Shown piece after piece: positions 1 to 7,323 of a stretch of 13,976 bases of DNA. Position numbers and translations under genes: made by a program. Source of the stretch: Nitriliruptoraceae bacterium (GTDB lineage Bacteria > Actinomycetota > Nitriliruptoria > Nitriliruptorales > Nitriliruptoraceae). Position 1 is the first letter of the stretch; each line of letters opens with the position of its first letter. The DNA lies in contig SLLJ01000353.1 of NCBI GenBank assembly GCA_007134165.1, positions 1 to 13,976 on the forward strand, read 5' to 3'. Under the pieces are notes generated by a model, which saw only the letters and a program-made list of their open reading frames with translations, was not told where the DNA came from and did not search any database.

Positions 1-33
1 GGGACGCTCCTGGTGACCGGCGCCAACGCATGA
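1..33 (+). CDS. 3' end of an unidentified gene (partial)
   Basis: Reading from base 1 gives GTLLVTGANA followed by TGA at 31-33. Only ten residues are visible, so the product cannot be named. The string resembles the glycine-rich first strand of a Rossmann fold (LLVTGAN), but that motif normally sits at the N terminus of a protein, not just before a stop. It may be chance, or a truncated reading frame. The next gene begins about 90 bases downstream on the same strand with its own strong ribosome-binding site. Confidence 0.3.
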   Translation, partial: GTLLVTGANA

Positions 34-124
34 GCGTTGATCGCCCACGGGTGTGCGCAAGGGGTGAAGCCGACCCGACCAGATCGGCCTCGCGGCATGC
101 TTCGCCGGCCCGGAAGGAGGTCGG

Positions 125-1039
125 ATGGCGCCGGTCGTGCTGATCACGGGGACGTCCACGGGCCTGGGGGCCGCCTGCGTCGAGCGGCTGGCGGGCGCCG
201 GCTGGACCGTGCTGGCCGGCGTGCGGCGCGAGGCCGACGGCCAGGCCCTGCAGGCGCGGGTGGGCGGCGACGTCCGGCCGCTGCTGCTCGACGTCACCGA
301 CGCCCGTGCCATCGAGCGCGCTGCGGCGACCGTGGCCGAGGTGGTCGGCGAGAGGGGACTGCAGGGCCTGGTCAACAACGCGGGCGTTCCCGTCACCGGA
401 CCGATCGAGCTGGTCCCCGTCGAGCAGTGGCGGGCCCACCTCGAGGTCAATCTGCTCGGGGCGGTGGCCCTGACCCGGGCGCTGTACGACCAGGTGCGTA
501 CCGCCGGGGGCCGGTTCGTGTTCATCGGCTCGCAGTTCGGCCGGATCGGACTGCCCTCAAGCTCCCTCTACGCGGCCGGCAAACATGCGCTCGAGGCGGT
601 GGTCGAGTCCCTGCACCACGAACTGGCCGGTACGCCGATGCGTGCGGTGCTGATCGAGCCCGGACTGATCCGCACGCCGCTGCTCGACAAGACGGCGGCG
701 GGGATCGCCGAGAGCTCCGGGCAGCTCGCCGCCGGCGGGGGGGACGAGCACCAGCGACTCGAACCCGGCATGCGGGTCTTCGTGGAGGCGGGCCAGGCGC
801 TGGGCATGCCCGCCGATCGCGTCGCCCGCCGCGTAGAGCATGCGCTGAGCGCCGCCCGTCCCCGGCGCCGTGACCTGGTGGGCATCGATGCCCGGCTGAT
901 CGGTGCGGTGACCAGGCTGCCCGACCCGCTGCGTGACCGGATCGTCGCCGGCGTGCTACAGGCGCTCATCGGGGTGGGGCGTCGCCGCGGCTTGAACGGC
1001 GTCGGGGACCGAACACCGACGGAGCGAGGTGAGCCGTGA
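125..1039 (+). CDS. SDR-family short-chain dehydrogenase/reductase
   Basis: Predicted cytoplasmic NAD(P)-dependent oxidoreductase of the classical short-chain dehydrogenase family, 304 residues. The cofactor motif TGTSTGLG is at residues 8-15, an acidic LLLDV strand at about 53-57, NNAG at 84-87 and the catalytic Asn at N109. The catalytic triad is S136, Y149 and K153, with the usual 13-residue Ser-Tyr and 4-residue Tyr-Lys spacings, and PG at 179-180 follows. The family core ends near residue 250; the extra C-terminal 50 residues are Arg-rich. The ATG is preceded by AGGAGG four bases upstream, which fixes the start. The substrate cannot be inferred; the family acts on steroids, sugars, retinoids and many ketones. 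The stop overlaps the GTG start of the following membrane protein by four bases, so the two are probably co-translated. Confidence 0.93.
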   Translation: MAPVVLITGTSTGLGAACVERLAGAGWTVLAGVRREADGQALQARVGGDVRPLLLDVTDARAIERAAATVAEVVGERGLQGLVNNAGVPVTGPIELVPVEQWRAHLEVNLLGAVALTRALYDQVRTAGGRFVFIGSQFGRIGLPSSSLYAAGKHALEAVVESLHHELAGTPMRAVLIEPGLIRTPLLDKTAAGIAESSGQLAAGGGDEHQRLEPGMRVFVEAGQALGMPADRVARRVEHALSAARPRRRDLVGIDARLIGAVTRLPDPLRDRIVAGVLQALIGVGRRRGLNGVGDRTPTERGEP

Positions 1040-1641
1040 GCGGTGACGGCGAGCCGTCGCCGCTCGGTGCTGGTGCGGCGAGCGCCGCACTGGCCGGGCT
1101 GGTCGTCTCGTCAGCAGCGTTGGTGTCCGCCCCACGGCTGATGCCGCCGTCGTACTCCTGGTTGGCGCACACCACCAGCGAATCCGCCGCCCAAGGGGTT
1201 CCCGGCGCCTGGCTCGCGCGCGCAGGGTTTCTGCTGCTCGGGTGCTGCGTGATCGTCATCGCGGTGGTCCGGCGGGCACGCTGGGGTCGGTGGGGGGTGG
1301 GACTGCACGCGGCCTTCGGCGCGTTGATGATCGCCACCGGGATCTTCTCCGCCCGGCCGTGGGAACCCGGGCTGCCGTTCTCGCCGGTGGAGGACCTGCT
1401 GCACTCGGTGGCCGCCACATCGTTGGGCTTTGCGTTCGCCGTGGGCGTCGTCCTCGTCGCCTGGCGGCACTGGCGGGACACGGGTGCTTGGCGCCTGCTC
1501 GACGTCACGGCGGTGACCGCCTCCGTCGTGCTCCCGCTGGCAATGCTCGGTTTCGAGCCGTTGACCGGCGCACTGCAGCGGGTCATGTTCCTCCTCGCCT
1601 ACCTGTGGTACGGCCGCGAGGCCTGCTCACGCCCGCAGTGA
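1036..1641 (+). CDS. DUF998 family integral membrane protein
   Basis: A 201-residue polytopic membrane protein with about six hydrophobic segments: roughly residues 13-31, 60-78, 87-105, 124-142, 154-172 and 178-192. The region with SYSWLAHTTSE near residues 39-50 and DLLHSVAA at 120-127 is typical of the DUF998 family, which has no established biochemical role. The GTG start sits inside the GTGA overlap with the upstream dehydrogenase stop, implying translational coupling. A shared function, for example in lipid or steroid metabolism at the membrane, is only inference from the overlap. The gene ends just before a short GC hairpin that it shares with a converging gene. Confidence 0.82.
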   Translation: MSGDGEPSPLGAGAASAALAGLVVSSAALVSAPRLMPPSYSWLAHTTSESAAQGVPGAWLARAGFLLLGCCVIVIAVVRRARWGRWGVGLHAAFGALMIATGIFSARPWEPGLPFSPVEDLLHSVAATSLGFAFAVGVVLVAWRHWRDTGAWRLLDVTAVTASVVLPLAMLGFEPLTGALQRVMFLLAYLWYGREACSRPQ

Positions 1642-1649
1642 GACCCGTC

Positions 1650-1666
1650 CCGGGGGCCTACCCCGG
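1650..1666. terminator. Short GC hairpin between two converging genes
   Basis: CCGGGG at 1650-1655 pairs perfectly with CCCCGG at 1661-1666 across a five-base loop. The plus-strand membrane protein stops at 1641 and the minus-strand gene stops at 1660-1658, inside the loop. There is no U-tract on either strand, so it would be a weak or factor-assisted bidirectional terminator at best. The call rests on the dyad and its position. Confidence 0.35.
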
Positions 1667-2050
1667 CGTGCGGCGAGGCAGCATGGCCAGGACCAGAGCG
1701 ACTACGAGCAGCAGGGAGAGTCCCCGCAGCGTCAATCCCCACACCTCGAACGACGGGTCGCGTTCGGGGGCGATCGCGACGTACATGCCGGCCAGGGCCA
1801 GCTGCACGAGGATCACGATCGCCATCAGCCACCGCCACGGACGAAGCCACAGCACGACCCCGAGCAGCAGGTGGACCCCGCCGGCGGCGCCGAGGATGCC
1901 GAGCTCCCCGGGCTCGGCCTCACCGAGCGAGAGCACCCCCGTGGCCAGCAGCAGGTAGACCACGGCGATCAGCACCGCGAGGGCGGCGGCTGCCCGACTG
2001 GCCTTGGAGCCGGGGCGGGCAGGGGCTGCGGGGTGCGTACCGGTGGTCAC
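1658..2050 (-). CDS. Small four-helix membrane protein, DUF4383-like topology
   Basis: A 130-residue protein with a short polar N terminus and four predicted transmembrane segments at about residues 22-42, 50-69, 74-94 and 106-124. The arrangement resembles small actinobacterial DUF4383-type proteins, but I see no diagnostic motif and the family assignment is tentative. The GTG start at 2050 is preceded by GGAGGAT seven bases upstream, a clear ribosome-binding site. It lies downstream of the zinc operon on the same strand, separated by about 160 bases containing possible hairpins, so it is probably a separate unit. No function can be assigned. Confidence 0.75.
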   Translation of the reverse strand: MTTGTHPAAPARPGSKASRAAAALAVLIAVVYLLLATGVLSLGEAEPGELGILGAAGGVHLLLGVVLWLRPWRWLMAIVILVQLALAGMYVAIAPERDPSFEVWGLTLRGLSLLLVVALVLAMLPRRTPG

Positions 2051-2159
2051 GGCAGATCCTCCACGGTGGGGGCAGCAGACAGGCAGAAACGAACGCCCTC
2101 GCTGCGCGACGAGGTGGAACCATTCAGCGCCTGTTCGGGCGCCTGGTCCAGGGGCGCTC

Positions 2160-2184
2160 GACCCGTGTTCGCGGGCCGCGGGTC
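2160..2184. terminator. Weak hairpin downstream of the zinc operon
   Basis: GACCCG at 2160-2165 can pair with CGGGTC at 2179-2184 over a 13-base loop, just past the stop of the CobW GTPase (2213). The loop is long, the stem short, and there is no U-tract. Dyads like this are common by chance at this GC content, so it is only a possible transcription end. Confidence 0.2.
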
Positions 2185-2212
2185 CCGACCGGCGGCAACG
2201 GTGTCCCGGGAG

Positions 2213-3520
2213 TCAGGGCAGGGGCGCGGTTGCAGCCAGGACGGCCGGGTGGGCGCAGTCGTCGTCCTCGTCTTCGTGGTCGTCGAGGTAGCCCTCGGCC
2301 GTCACCTGCCACTCGGGCAGCGGATCGGGGAGACTGCGCCATGTTTCGGGCCCCTGGGCGAGCTCCTGGTCGGTCAGCAGGGCAGGGTCGAGCACGGCCC
2401 GCACGGCCGCTTCGTCGAGGTCCTGGGCGATGAACACCAACTCTTGACGGCGGTCGCCGACCTGGTCGTCCCAGATCCGCTGGAGTGCGGCCGTCTCCTC
2501 GTCGTCGAGGTCCCACTGATCACGCGGTGTGTCCGCCAGCCACCAGCCGGCCGGCTCCAGCCCGAGCCACGGTCCGGCCTGGGACCACGAACCGCAGATC
2601 TGGGGGCGGGTGGCCAGCCACACCGATCCTTTGGAGCGCAGGATCCCGTCCAGGGCCTCGGCCGCAGCGGCCAGGCGGGCCGGGTGGAAGGGGCGACGGG
2701 CCCGGTACACGAAGCTCGAGATGCCGTACTCCTCGGTCTCGGGCACGTGCTCGAAGCCCTCGAGCTCGCGCAGCCAGCCCGGCAGCTGGGCGGCGGATTC
2801 GAGGTCGAAGCGGCGGGCACCGACCACCTCGTCGAGGTCGATTCGTCCGAAGCTGGTGTGCCGTTGGCGGGCGCCGGGGTTGAGCATCCGCAGCGCGGCG
2901 CACACCCGGCCGGTGAGTTCGGGGCCGGCCAGGTCGGTCTTGTTGACCACCAGGACGTCGGCGAACTCCACCTGATCGAGCAGCAGGCTCGACAGCGCCC
3001 GGTCGTCCTCGGGGGCGGCGTGCAGGCCGCGGTCGAGCAGCAGATCCTCCCCGCCCAACTCGTCGAGGATGGTGGAGGCGTCGATGACGGTGACCATGGT
3101 GTCGATCTGCGCGAGGCTGCTGAGACTGGTGCCGTCGACGGCCTCGAAGGCGAAGGTCACCGCGACCGGAAGCGGCTCGGAGATGCCGGTGGACTCGATC
3201 AGCAGATGGTCGAAGCGGTCGTCGCGGGCGAGCTCGGCGACTTGGACGAGCAGGTCCTCGCGCAGCGTGCAGCAGATGCAGCCGTTGGACATCTCCACGA
3301 GCTGCTCGTCGATCCGATCGAGACGGACCTCGCCACGCACGAGATCGACGTCGATGTTGAGCTCGCTCATGTCGTTGACGATGACGGCCACCTTGCGACC
3401 CGCCCGCTGGTGCAGCAGATGGGTGAGAAGCGTGGTCTTGCCCGACCCCAGGAACCCGGACAGGACCGTGACCGGCAGGCGACGGCCGCTGCCGGCCGTG
3501 TGGTCGTGGACGTCAGTCAC
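2213..3520 (-). CDS. G3E GTPase of the CobW/COG0523 family, probable zinc metallochaperone
   Basis: A 435-residue cytoplasmic GTPase of the CobW/COG0523 group. The Walker A GFLGSGKTT is at residues 22-30, the family metal motif CICC at 81-84 inside NGCICCTLRED, ESTG at 109-112 and the guanine-specificity motif NKTD at 193-196. The C-terminal CobW domain covers roughly 265-410, including WLATRP at 301-306 and LLTDQELAQGPETW. An acidic and His-containing tail (DDHEDEDDD near 413-423) could bind metal. Family members use GTP to deliver metal to client enzymes; next to a Cys-free L31 the metal is most likely zinc. The GTG start at 3520 overlaps the rpmE2 stop by eight bases with no obvious ribosome-binding site, so it probably depends on translational coupling. 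Confidence 0.92.
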   Translation of the reverse strand: MTDVHDHTAGSGRRLPVTVLSGFLGSGKTTLLTHLLHQRAGRKVAVIVNDMSELNIDVDLVRGEVRLDRIDEQLVEMSNGCICCTLREDLLVQVAELARDDRFDHLLIESTGISEPLPVAVTFAFEAVDGTSLSSLAQIDTMVTVIDASTILDELGGEDLLLDRGLHAAPEDDRALSSLLLDQVEFADVLVVNKTDLAGPELTGRVCAALRMLNPGARQRHTSFGRIDLDEVVGARRFDLESAAQLPGWLRELEGFEHVPETEEYGISSFVYRARRPFHPARLAAAAEALDGILRSKGSVWLATRPQICGSWSQAGPWLGLEPAGWWLADTPRDQWDLDDEETAALQRIWDDQVGDRRQELVFIAQDLDEAAVRAVLDPALLTDQELAQGPETWRSLPDPLPEWQVTAEGYLDDHEDEDDDCAHPAVLAATAPLP

Positions 3521-3758
3521 GCGCGTAGCGGCGACGGAAGCGCTCGACCCGCCCTGCGGAGTCCACGATGACCTGCTTGCCGGTGTAGTACGGGTGGCTG
3601 GCCGAGGAGATCTCCACGTCGATCACCGGGTAGGTGTTGCCGTCCTCCCATTCGACGGTCTCTGGACTCGTGAGGGTGGACCGTGTCAGGAACGCGAAGC
3701 CGGCCGAGCGGTCGCGGAACACCACCGGCTCGTAGCGGGGGTGGATGCCGGGCTTCAT
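3513..3758 (-). CDS. rpmE2: 50S ribosomal protein L31 type B (zinc-independent)
   Basis: An 81-residue large-subunit ribosomal protein. MKPGIHPRYEPVVF at the N terminus, then HPYYTGKQ at residues 55-62 and the basic ending VERFRRRYARD, identify L31. There are no cysteines, so it is the type B paralogue without the zinc ribbon, which replaces the zinc-binding L31 when zinc is scarce and so frees zinc. The ATG at 3758 is preceded by GGAGGA six bases upstream. ATGA overlaps the stop of the upstream gene and the rpmE2 end overlaps the CobW GTPase start, so it is the middle gene of a three-gene operon. A longer open frame extends upstream to 4739, but that part is antisense-like shadow over the neighbouring gene. 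Confidence 0.95.
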   Translation of the reverse strand: MKPGIHPRYEPVVFRDRSAGFAFLTRSTLTSPETVEWEDGNTYPVIDVEISSASHPYYTGKQVIVDSAGRVERFRRRYARD

Positions 3759-4894
3759 CGAGGATCCTCCGGGGTGGTCGGCAGCAGCTCGGCTTCGTCG
3801 CCGAGCCAGGGGGTGAAGGGGTCGGGCCAGGTGCGCCAGACCTCCGGGCCCATCGCCAGCTCGGCGTCGGTCAGCAGGCAGGTGTCGAGTGCGGCGACCA
3901 ACTCGTCGAGGTCGCGGTCCAAGGTGGTGAGCACCAGGTCCTGGGCACGGTCGCCGTAGTAGGGGTCCCAGCGACGCTCGGCCTGCGCGCGCCGAGCGGG
4001 GTGTGCCGGGCCGTGGTCGTCGACCGCGTCGAGCCAGGCATCTACGGCGGCCAGCTCGTAGCTGCTCGCCACGGCCTCGAGCTCGAGCACGGTCCCCGGG
4101 CGGGTCGCGACCCACAGCCAGCCGCAGGCGCGCAGCAGTCCGGCGAGCCCGTCGCCCTCCAGGAGCATCAGGAGCCGACCCGGGTGTAGCGGACGGCGTC
4201 GGTGCCAGCAGCGCTGCTCGACGCCGTCGCGTCGCAGCGACGATCGGCAGCGGGGGACCCCGGCTTGCAGGCGCGCCAGGAGGGTCGCATGGTCGTGCCG
4301 GACGGCCACCGGCCAGGACGGGTCGTCGACGTGGCGCTGTGGGACCGGGCCGGCCAGGGCCTCGATGATGGCGGCACGACGGGCCTCGGCACCATCGTGC
4401 AGCACCAGATCGGCGAACTCCAACTGGCGGGCGAGGATCTCGGCCAGTGAGCGGGGATCCTCGCCGAGGTCCTCGAGCGTGTCGATGCCGTCCCCGCAGA
4501 GCAGGCGAGCCTCGATCAGGTGGGGGTCGAGTGCGGCCGCGATCGATCGCAGGTGGGCAACGCCTGCCTCGACGAGCGCCACGGCCACCGCCGCCGGCTC
4601 CACCGAAGGAGGCAGGACCAGCAGCACCTGTCGGCCGGACAGTTCGGCCAGTGCGGCCTCGGTGTCCTCGCGCAGCAGGCAGGACAGGCAGCAGCGCTCC
4701 CCGGCCCGCAGCGCGTGGTCCCCGACGCCGCCGTCGCACTCGATGACGCGGTGCACGCAGCCGTCGACGTCGAGCGTGGTGAGCTCGTGGCGGATGACGA
4801 CGAGGTCCTCGTCACCCGCTCGTGCGGCGGCGACGGCGCGCTCGCGCACGAGGGGGTCCAGCGACGCGAGCAGGGTCACGGTTGGTGGAGTCAT
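3755..4894 (-). CDS. CobW-like protein lacking GTPase motifs (degenerate G3E paralogue)
   Basis: A 379-residue protein that aligns by eye with the CobW GTPase two genes downstream but lacks its nucleotide-binding residues. The start VTLLASLDPLVRERA has no GxxxxGK loop, LVLPPSVEP stands where ESTG is expected, and LVLHDGAE occupies the NKTD position. A Cys cluster CCLSC at residues 68-72, followed by LLRED, corresponds to the CICCTLRED metal motif. The C-terminal CobW domain is well kept, with WLWVATRPG at 259-267 and LLTDAELAMGPEVWRTWPDP near 340-359. It is therefore unlikely to hydrolyse GTP by the family mechanism. It could be a regulatory or metal-holding partner of the intact GTPase (inference). 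The frame is long, open and codon-biased, so it is not decaying. The ATG at 4894 has no clear ribosome-binding site and fits a leaderless transcript. Confidence 0.85.
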   Translation of the reverse strand: MTPPTVTLLASLDPLVRERAVAAARAGDEDLVVIRHELTTLDVDGCVHRVIECDGGVGDHALRAGERCCLSCLLREDTEAALAELSGRQVLLVLPPSVEPAAVAVALVEAGVAHLRSIAAALDPHLIEARLLCGDGIDTLEDLGEDPRSLAEILARQLEFADLVLHDGAEARRAAIIEALAGPVPQRHVDDPSWPVAVRHDHATLLARLQAGVPRCRSSLRRDGVEQRCWHRRRPLHPGRLLMLLEGDGLAGLLRACGWLWVATRPGTVLELEAVASSYELAAVDAWLDAVDDHGPAHPARRAQAERRWDPYYGDRAQDLVLTTLDRDLDELVAALDTCLLTDAELAMGPEVWRTWPDPFTPWLGDEAELLPTTPEDPR

Positions 4895-4900
4895 GCCCGA

Positions 4901-4929
4901 ACGATAGCGACTCTAGGAATGACTCTCAA
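4901..4929 (-). promoter_or_regulatory. Candidate leaderless promoter of the zinc operon
   Basis: On the minus strand a -35-like TTGAGA (4929-4924), a spacer of exactly 17 bases and a -10-like TATCGT (4906-4901) are followed by six bases and then the ATG at 4894. That spacing would place the transcript start at or next to the ATG, consistent with the missing ribosome-binding site. Leaderless mRNAs are common in actinobacteria. The hexamers match the sigma-70 consensus at 5/6 and 4/6 positions. Confidence 0.5.
4914..4928 (-). promoter_or_regulatory. Possible Zur operator overlapping the -35 region
   Basis: The minus-strand 15-mer TGAGAGTCATTCCTA matches the usual actinobacterial Zur core TGAAAATCATTTTCA at 10 of 15 positions. 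The left half and centre match best and the right half is weak, with four of seven symmetric pairs complementary. It overlaps the -35 element, where a repressor would block transcription. The downstream genes (Cys-free L31 and CobW family) are classic Zur targets, which raises the prior; the sequence match alone is modest. Confidence 0.35.
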
Positions 4930-4960
4930 CTATGGGGGGCGCTTGTGGATGCCGGCCAGC

Positions 4961-4984
4961 GGCTACGGGCAAGGGCTACGGGCA
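4961..4984. repeat. Direct repeat of 11 bases across a stop codon
   Basis: GGCTACGGGCA occurs at 4961-4971 and again at 4974-4984. The second copy contains the TAG stop of the SLH protein on the minus strand (4978-4976). It looks like a small tandem duplication at the 3' end of that gene, without obvious function. Confidence 0.5.
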
Positions 4985-7093
4985 GGGGAAGCGGGGTTCG
5001 GCCGCCTCGGGGTGCTCGTCGATCACCCACCCCTCGACGTGGCCGGTGGCCGGGTCGTAGCGGTGCTCGAAGCGCACCGGCTCGAGGCTCGGGAAGAAGC
5101 CCTCCCCGGTGACCGACCACCAGCCGTCGTCGAGCAGCTCGGCGCTGACGTACTCCTCGGGTGCCGACACGCCGCAGACCTCGAGCGCGTCGCGGACCGC
5201 GGTGATCGCGGACGAGGGATCCGGTGCGGGTGCCGCGGCATCGGGGTCGAGCACGGCGCGGAACAGGAAGGTGGCCATCTGTGCCCGGGTGACCTGCCCC
5301 GCAGGGTCGAAGCGTCCCCCGCCGACCCCCGTGGTGATGCCGGCGGCGGCCACGGCGCGGATGCCGGGGGCGTGCACGCTGTCGGGGGCGACGTCGGTGA
5401 AGGTGTCCCAGCCGGGATCGGCGAGCTCCAGCGCGCGGGTGAGGAAGGTCGCCATCTGTGCCCGTGACACGGTCTGCTCCGGCGCGAACCGGCCCGGTCC
5501 GACTCCTGTGGTGATGTCGGCGGCGGCCACGGCGCGGATGCCGGGGGCGTGCACGCTGTCGGGGGCGACGTCGGTGAAGGGGCTGCCGCCCGGGTCAGCG
5601 AGCTCGAGCGCACGGGCCAGGAAGGTCGCCATCTGGTCGCGGCGTACCGCCAGCCCCGGGCCGAACGTGCCGTCGGCCCGCCCGGTGGTGATTCCGGCCT
5701 CGGCGACCGCGGCGATGCCGGCGGCGTGCGGGCTGTCGGGATCGACGTCCGGGAAGGACGTCACCGGTGGCGTCGGCGTGCCGGGATCCGGACCGGGGCC
5801 TGGACCGTCGTCGCCCAGCAGCGCCTCTCGCTCGAAGTCCGTGAGCTCGGCCAGCGCCTCCTCGGCCGAGAACGACGAGGTCTGCATCCCGGCGCCCGTC
5901 ACCGCAGCCTGCTGCCCGGCGGTGATCAACTCGCCCTGCGCGGTACCGTTCGGCACCACCTCGACGGCGCCGGTGACCACCCGGGCGGTCGAGGTGGTGC
6001 CGTCCTCCTCGAACGCCACCAGCGTGCCGCGGATGCCGAACACGGCCTGCGACAGCTCGACGTCCATCGAGCCGTCGATCAGCATGCGCGTGATGTTGGT
6101 CCACATCGTGCCGATCAGCAGCTCGAGGTTGGTCTTGCCCTCGGCGGCGTTGACGATCCGGAGGATCGAGTTCGAACCCATCGAGATCGTGGCCATGTTC
6201 TCCAGGCTGAGGATCGCCCCGCTGTCGCCGCGGGTCTCGATCTCGTCCCCCTCGTAGATGACGCTGTCGAGCGTGGCGACGGAGAAGTCGTCGGGGTCCT
6301 CGGCGGGGATGATGTAGACCTCACCGAACAGGTCGCTGACGCGCACCGTGGTCTGCTCGCCGCGGACCCGCACCCGCACGCGGAAGGTCTCCTCCTCCCG
6401 CTCTCCGGTGGTGGCGTGCCGGTAGGCAGCCTCGACCTCGAGCTCGACGCTGCCGATACCCACGCCCGTGACCATCCCGGGAGATCTCAGGCTCACCACC
6501 GGGGTGCCGTCCCGGGGATAGTGCTGGGTGTGCACCCGCACGGACGAGTAGATCCCCTGGTGGCTGCCCCAGTCGGTGATGACCTGGGCGGTGTCGCCGA
6601 CCTGCAGCGACAGATCGTTGACGTTGATGGTCACCGGCTCGATAGCGTCGTCGACCTCGCCCACGACGTCGATGACGAAGGTGAGCACCTCGTCGACCGC
6701 CCCGAAGGCGATGTCGACGATCCTCACTTCGATGCGAGCGGTTCCCGGCGCCAGCGCCGTGACGAGGCCGGTGTCCGACACCGCCACGACCCCCAGGTTG
6801 TCCGGGTCGTTGGCGAACCGCGCCACCGTGAACTCCGGCATCCAGTCCGGGATGGTCACCAGGATCTGGTGCGTCTCCCCGACGGTCAGGGTGGCCTGGT
6901 CGTGGTCGAGCGAGGCGGGGGGTCCTTGCGATGCGAGGGCGACCTGCTCGTCATGACGGTCGGATGGTGGAGGCTCGGAGCGCTCCACGGCGACCGAGGC
7001 ACCGGGGAGCACGGCCACCAAGGCCACCACCAGTCCCAGCACGGCCGCCCGCGATCCCACCGGCCTGCGCCCTTGTCGATCCCGGGTGTTCAC
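4976..7093 (-). CDS. Secreted Ig-like/FecR/SLH-domain surface protein
   Basis: A 705-residue exported protein. Residues 1-35 form a signal peptide: Arg-rich n-region, hydrophobic core at about 15-34 and likely cleavage after GASVA. Two Ig-like/BIG2-type regions follow at about 61-143 (TLTVGETHQILV, DTGLVTALAPGTARIEV) and 153-245. A FecR-type domain spans about 257-400 (GEVYI, GDEIETRGDSGAILSL, FGIRGTLVAF, VVTGAVEV). A Pro/Gly linker at 429-446 leads to three SLH repeats at about 447-502, 506-561 and 565-616, each with F(P/T)DV, GI, ITTG, GxFxP and QMATFL. The end (627-705) is a separate small domain with C640 and C704. SLH repeats usually anchor proteins to cell-wall polymers. The GTG at 7093 is preferred over an upstream in-frame start at 7291 because it places the signal peptide at the N terminus and has GAGGAG five bases upstream. 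Confidence 0.9.
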   Translation of the reverse strand: MNTRDRQGRRPVGSRAAVLGLVVALVAVLPGASVAVERSEPPPSDRHDEQVALASQGPPASLDHDQATLTVGETHQILVTIPDWMPEFTVARFANDPDNLGVVAVSDTGLVTALAPGTARIEVRIVDIAFGAVDEVLTFVIDVVGEVDDAIEPVTINVNDLSLQVGDTAQVITDWGSHQGIYSSVRVHTQHYPRDGTPVVSLRSPGMVTGVGIGSVELEVEAAYRHATTGEREEETFRVRVRVRGEQTTVRVSDLFGEVYIIPAEDPDDFSVATLDSVIYEGDEIETRGDSGAILSLENMATISMGSNSILRIVNAAEGKTNLELLIGTMWTNITRMLIDGSMDVELSQAVFGIRGTLVAFEEDGTTSTARVVTGAVEVVPNGTAQGELITAGQQAAVTGAGMQTSSFSAEEALAELTDFEREALLGDDGPGPGPDPGTPTPPVTSFPDVDPDSPHAAGIAAVAEAGITTGRADGTFGPGLAVRRDQMATFLARALELADPGGSPFTDVAPDSVHAPGIRAVAAADITTGVGPGRFAPEQTVSRAQMATFLTRALELADPGWDTFTDVAPDSVHAPGIRAVAAAGITTGVGGGRFDPAGQVTRAQMATFLFRAVLDPDAAAPAPDPSSAITAVRDALEVCGVSAPEEYVSAELLDDGWWSVTGEGFFPSLEPVRFEHRYDPATGHVEGWVIDEHPEAAEPRFPCP
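5331..5580 (-). repeat. Near-identical 73-bp repeats within the SLH region
   Basis: Bases 5331-5403 and 5508-5580 are identical except for one position (C at 5340, T at 5517). They lie 177 bases apart, exactly 59 codons, one SLH unit. They encode the same residues FTDVAPDSVHAPGIRAVAAA in SLH repeats 2 and 3. The flanking parts of the same repeats have diverged. Confidence 0.9.
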
Positions 7094-7098
7094 GCCTG

Positions 7099-7104
7099 CT
7101 CCTC
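7099..7104 (-). promoter_or_regulatory. Ribosome-binding site that fixes the SLH protein start
   Basis: GAGGAG on the minus strand lies five bases before the GTG at 7093. It supports that start over the longer in-frame extension to 7291, whose extra 66 residues look neither like a signal peptide nor like a domain. Confidence 0.65.
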
Positions 7105-7323
7105 GCGACGGCGGCGTCGTGGCGACACCTCCCAGGGTTCTGGGGCCCACGACCGTCTGGTAGGGGGCGCCGGGCATGCCACGCAGGACCTTCGACGGTG
7201 TCTGCACGGTCGACCTGTGCACACTTCTTGGACAACGACCCAGCAGGGGCGCAGGGTGGAAGGTGATCGCAGCGAAGAGCCGGGGATGCAACGGGCAGCG
7301 GCGGCGGTTCTCGGAGCCTCCTC

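Noticed and set aside
1871..3571. A 566-codon plus-strand open frame over the zinc operon
   Set aside because: It is antisense to the CobW GTPase, which has all its motifs; the antisense product has none and no initiation signal.
3759..4739. Upstream extension of the L31 frame to 4739
   Set aside because: L31 homology begins exactly at the ATG 3758, and the extension is an Arg/Pro-rich shadow over the CobW-like gene.
7094..7291. Longer N terminus for the SLH protein, starting at 7291
   Set aside because: The extra 66 residues push the signal peptide into the interior and have no ribosome-binding site at their start; GTG 7093 has both a good signal peptide and GAGGAG.
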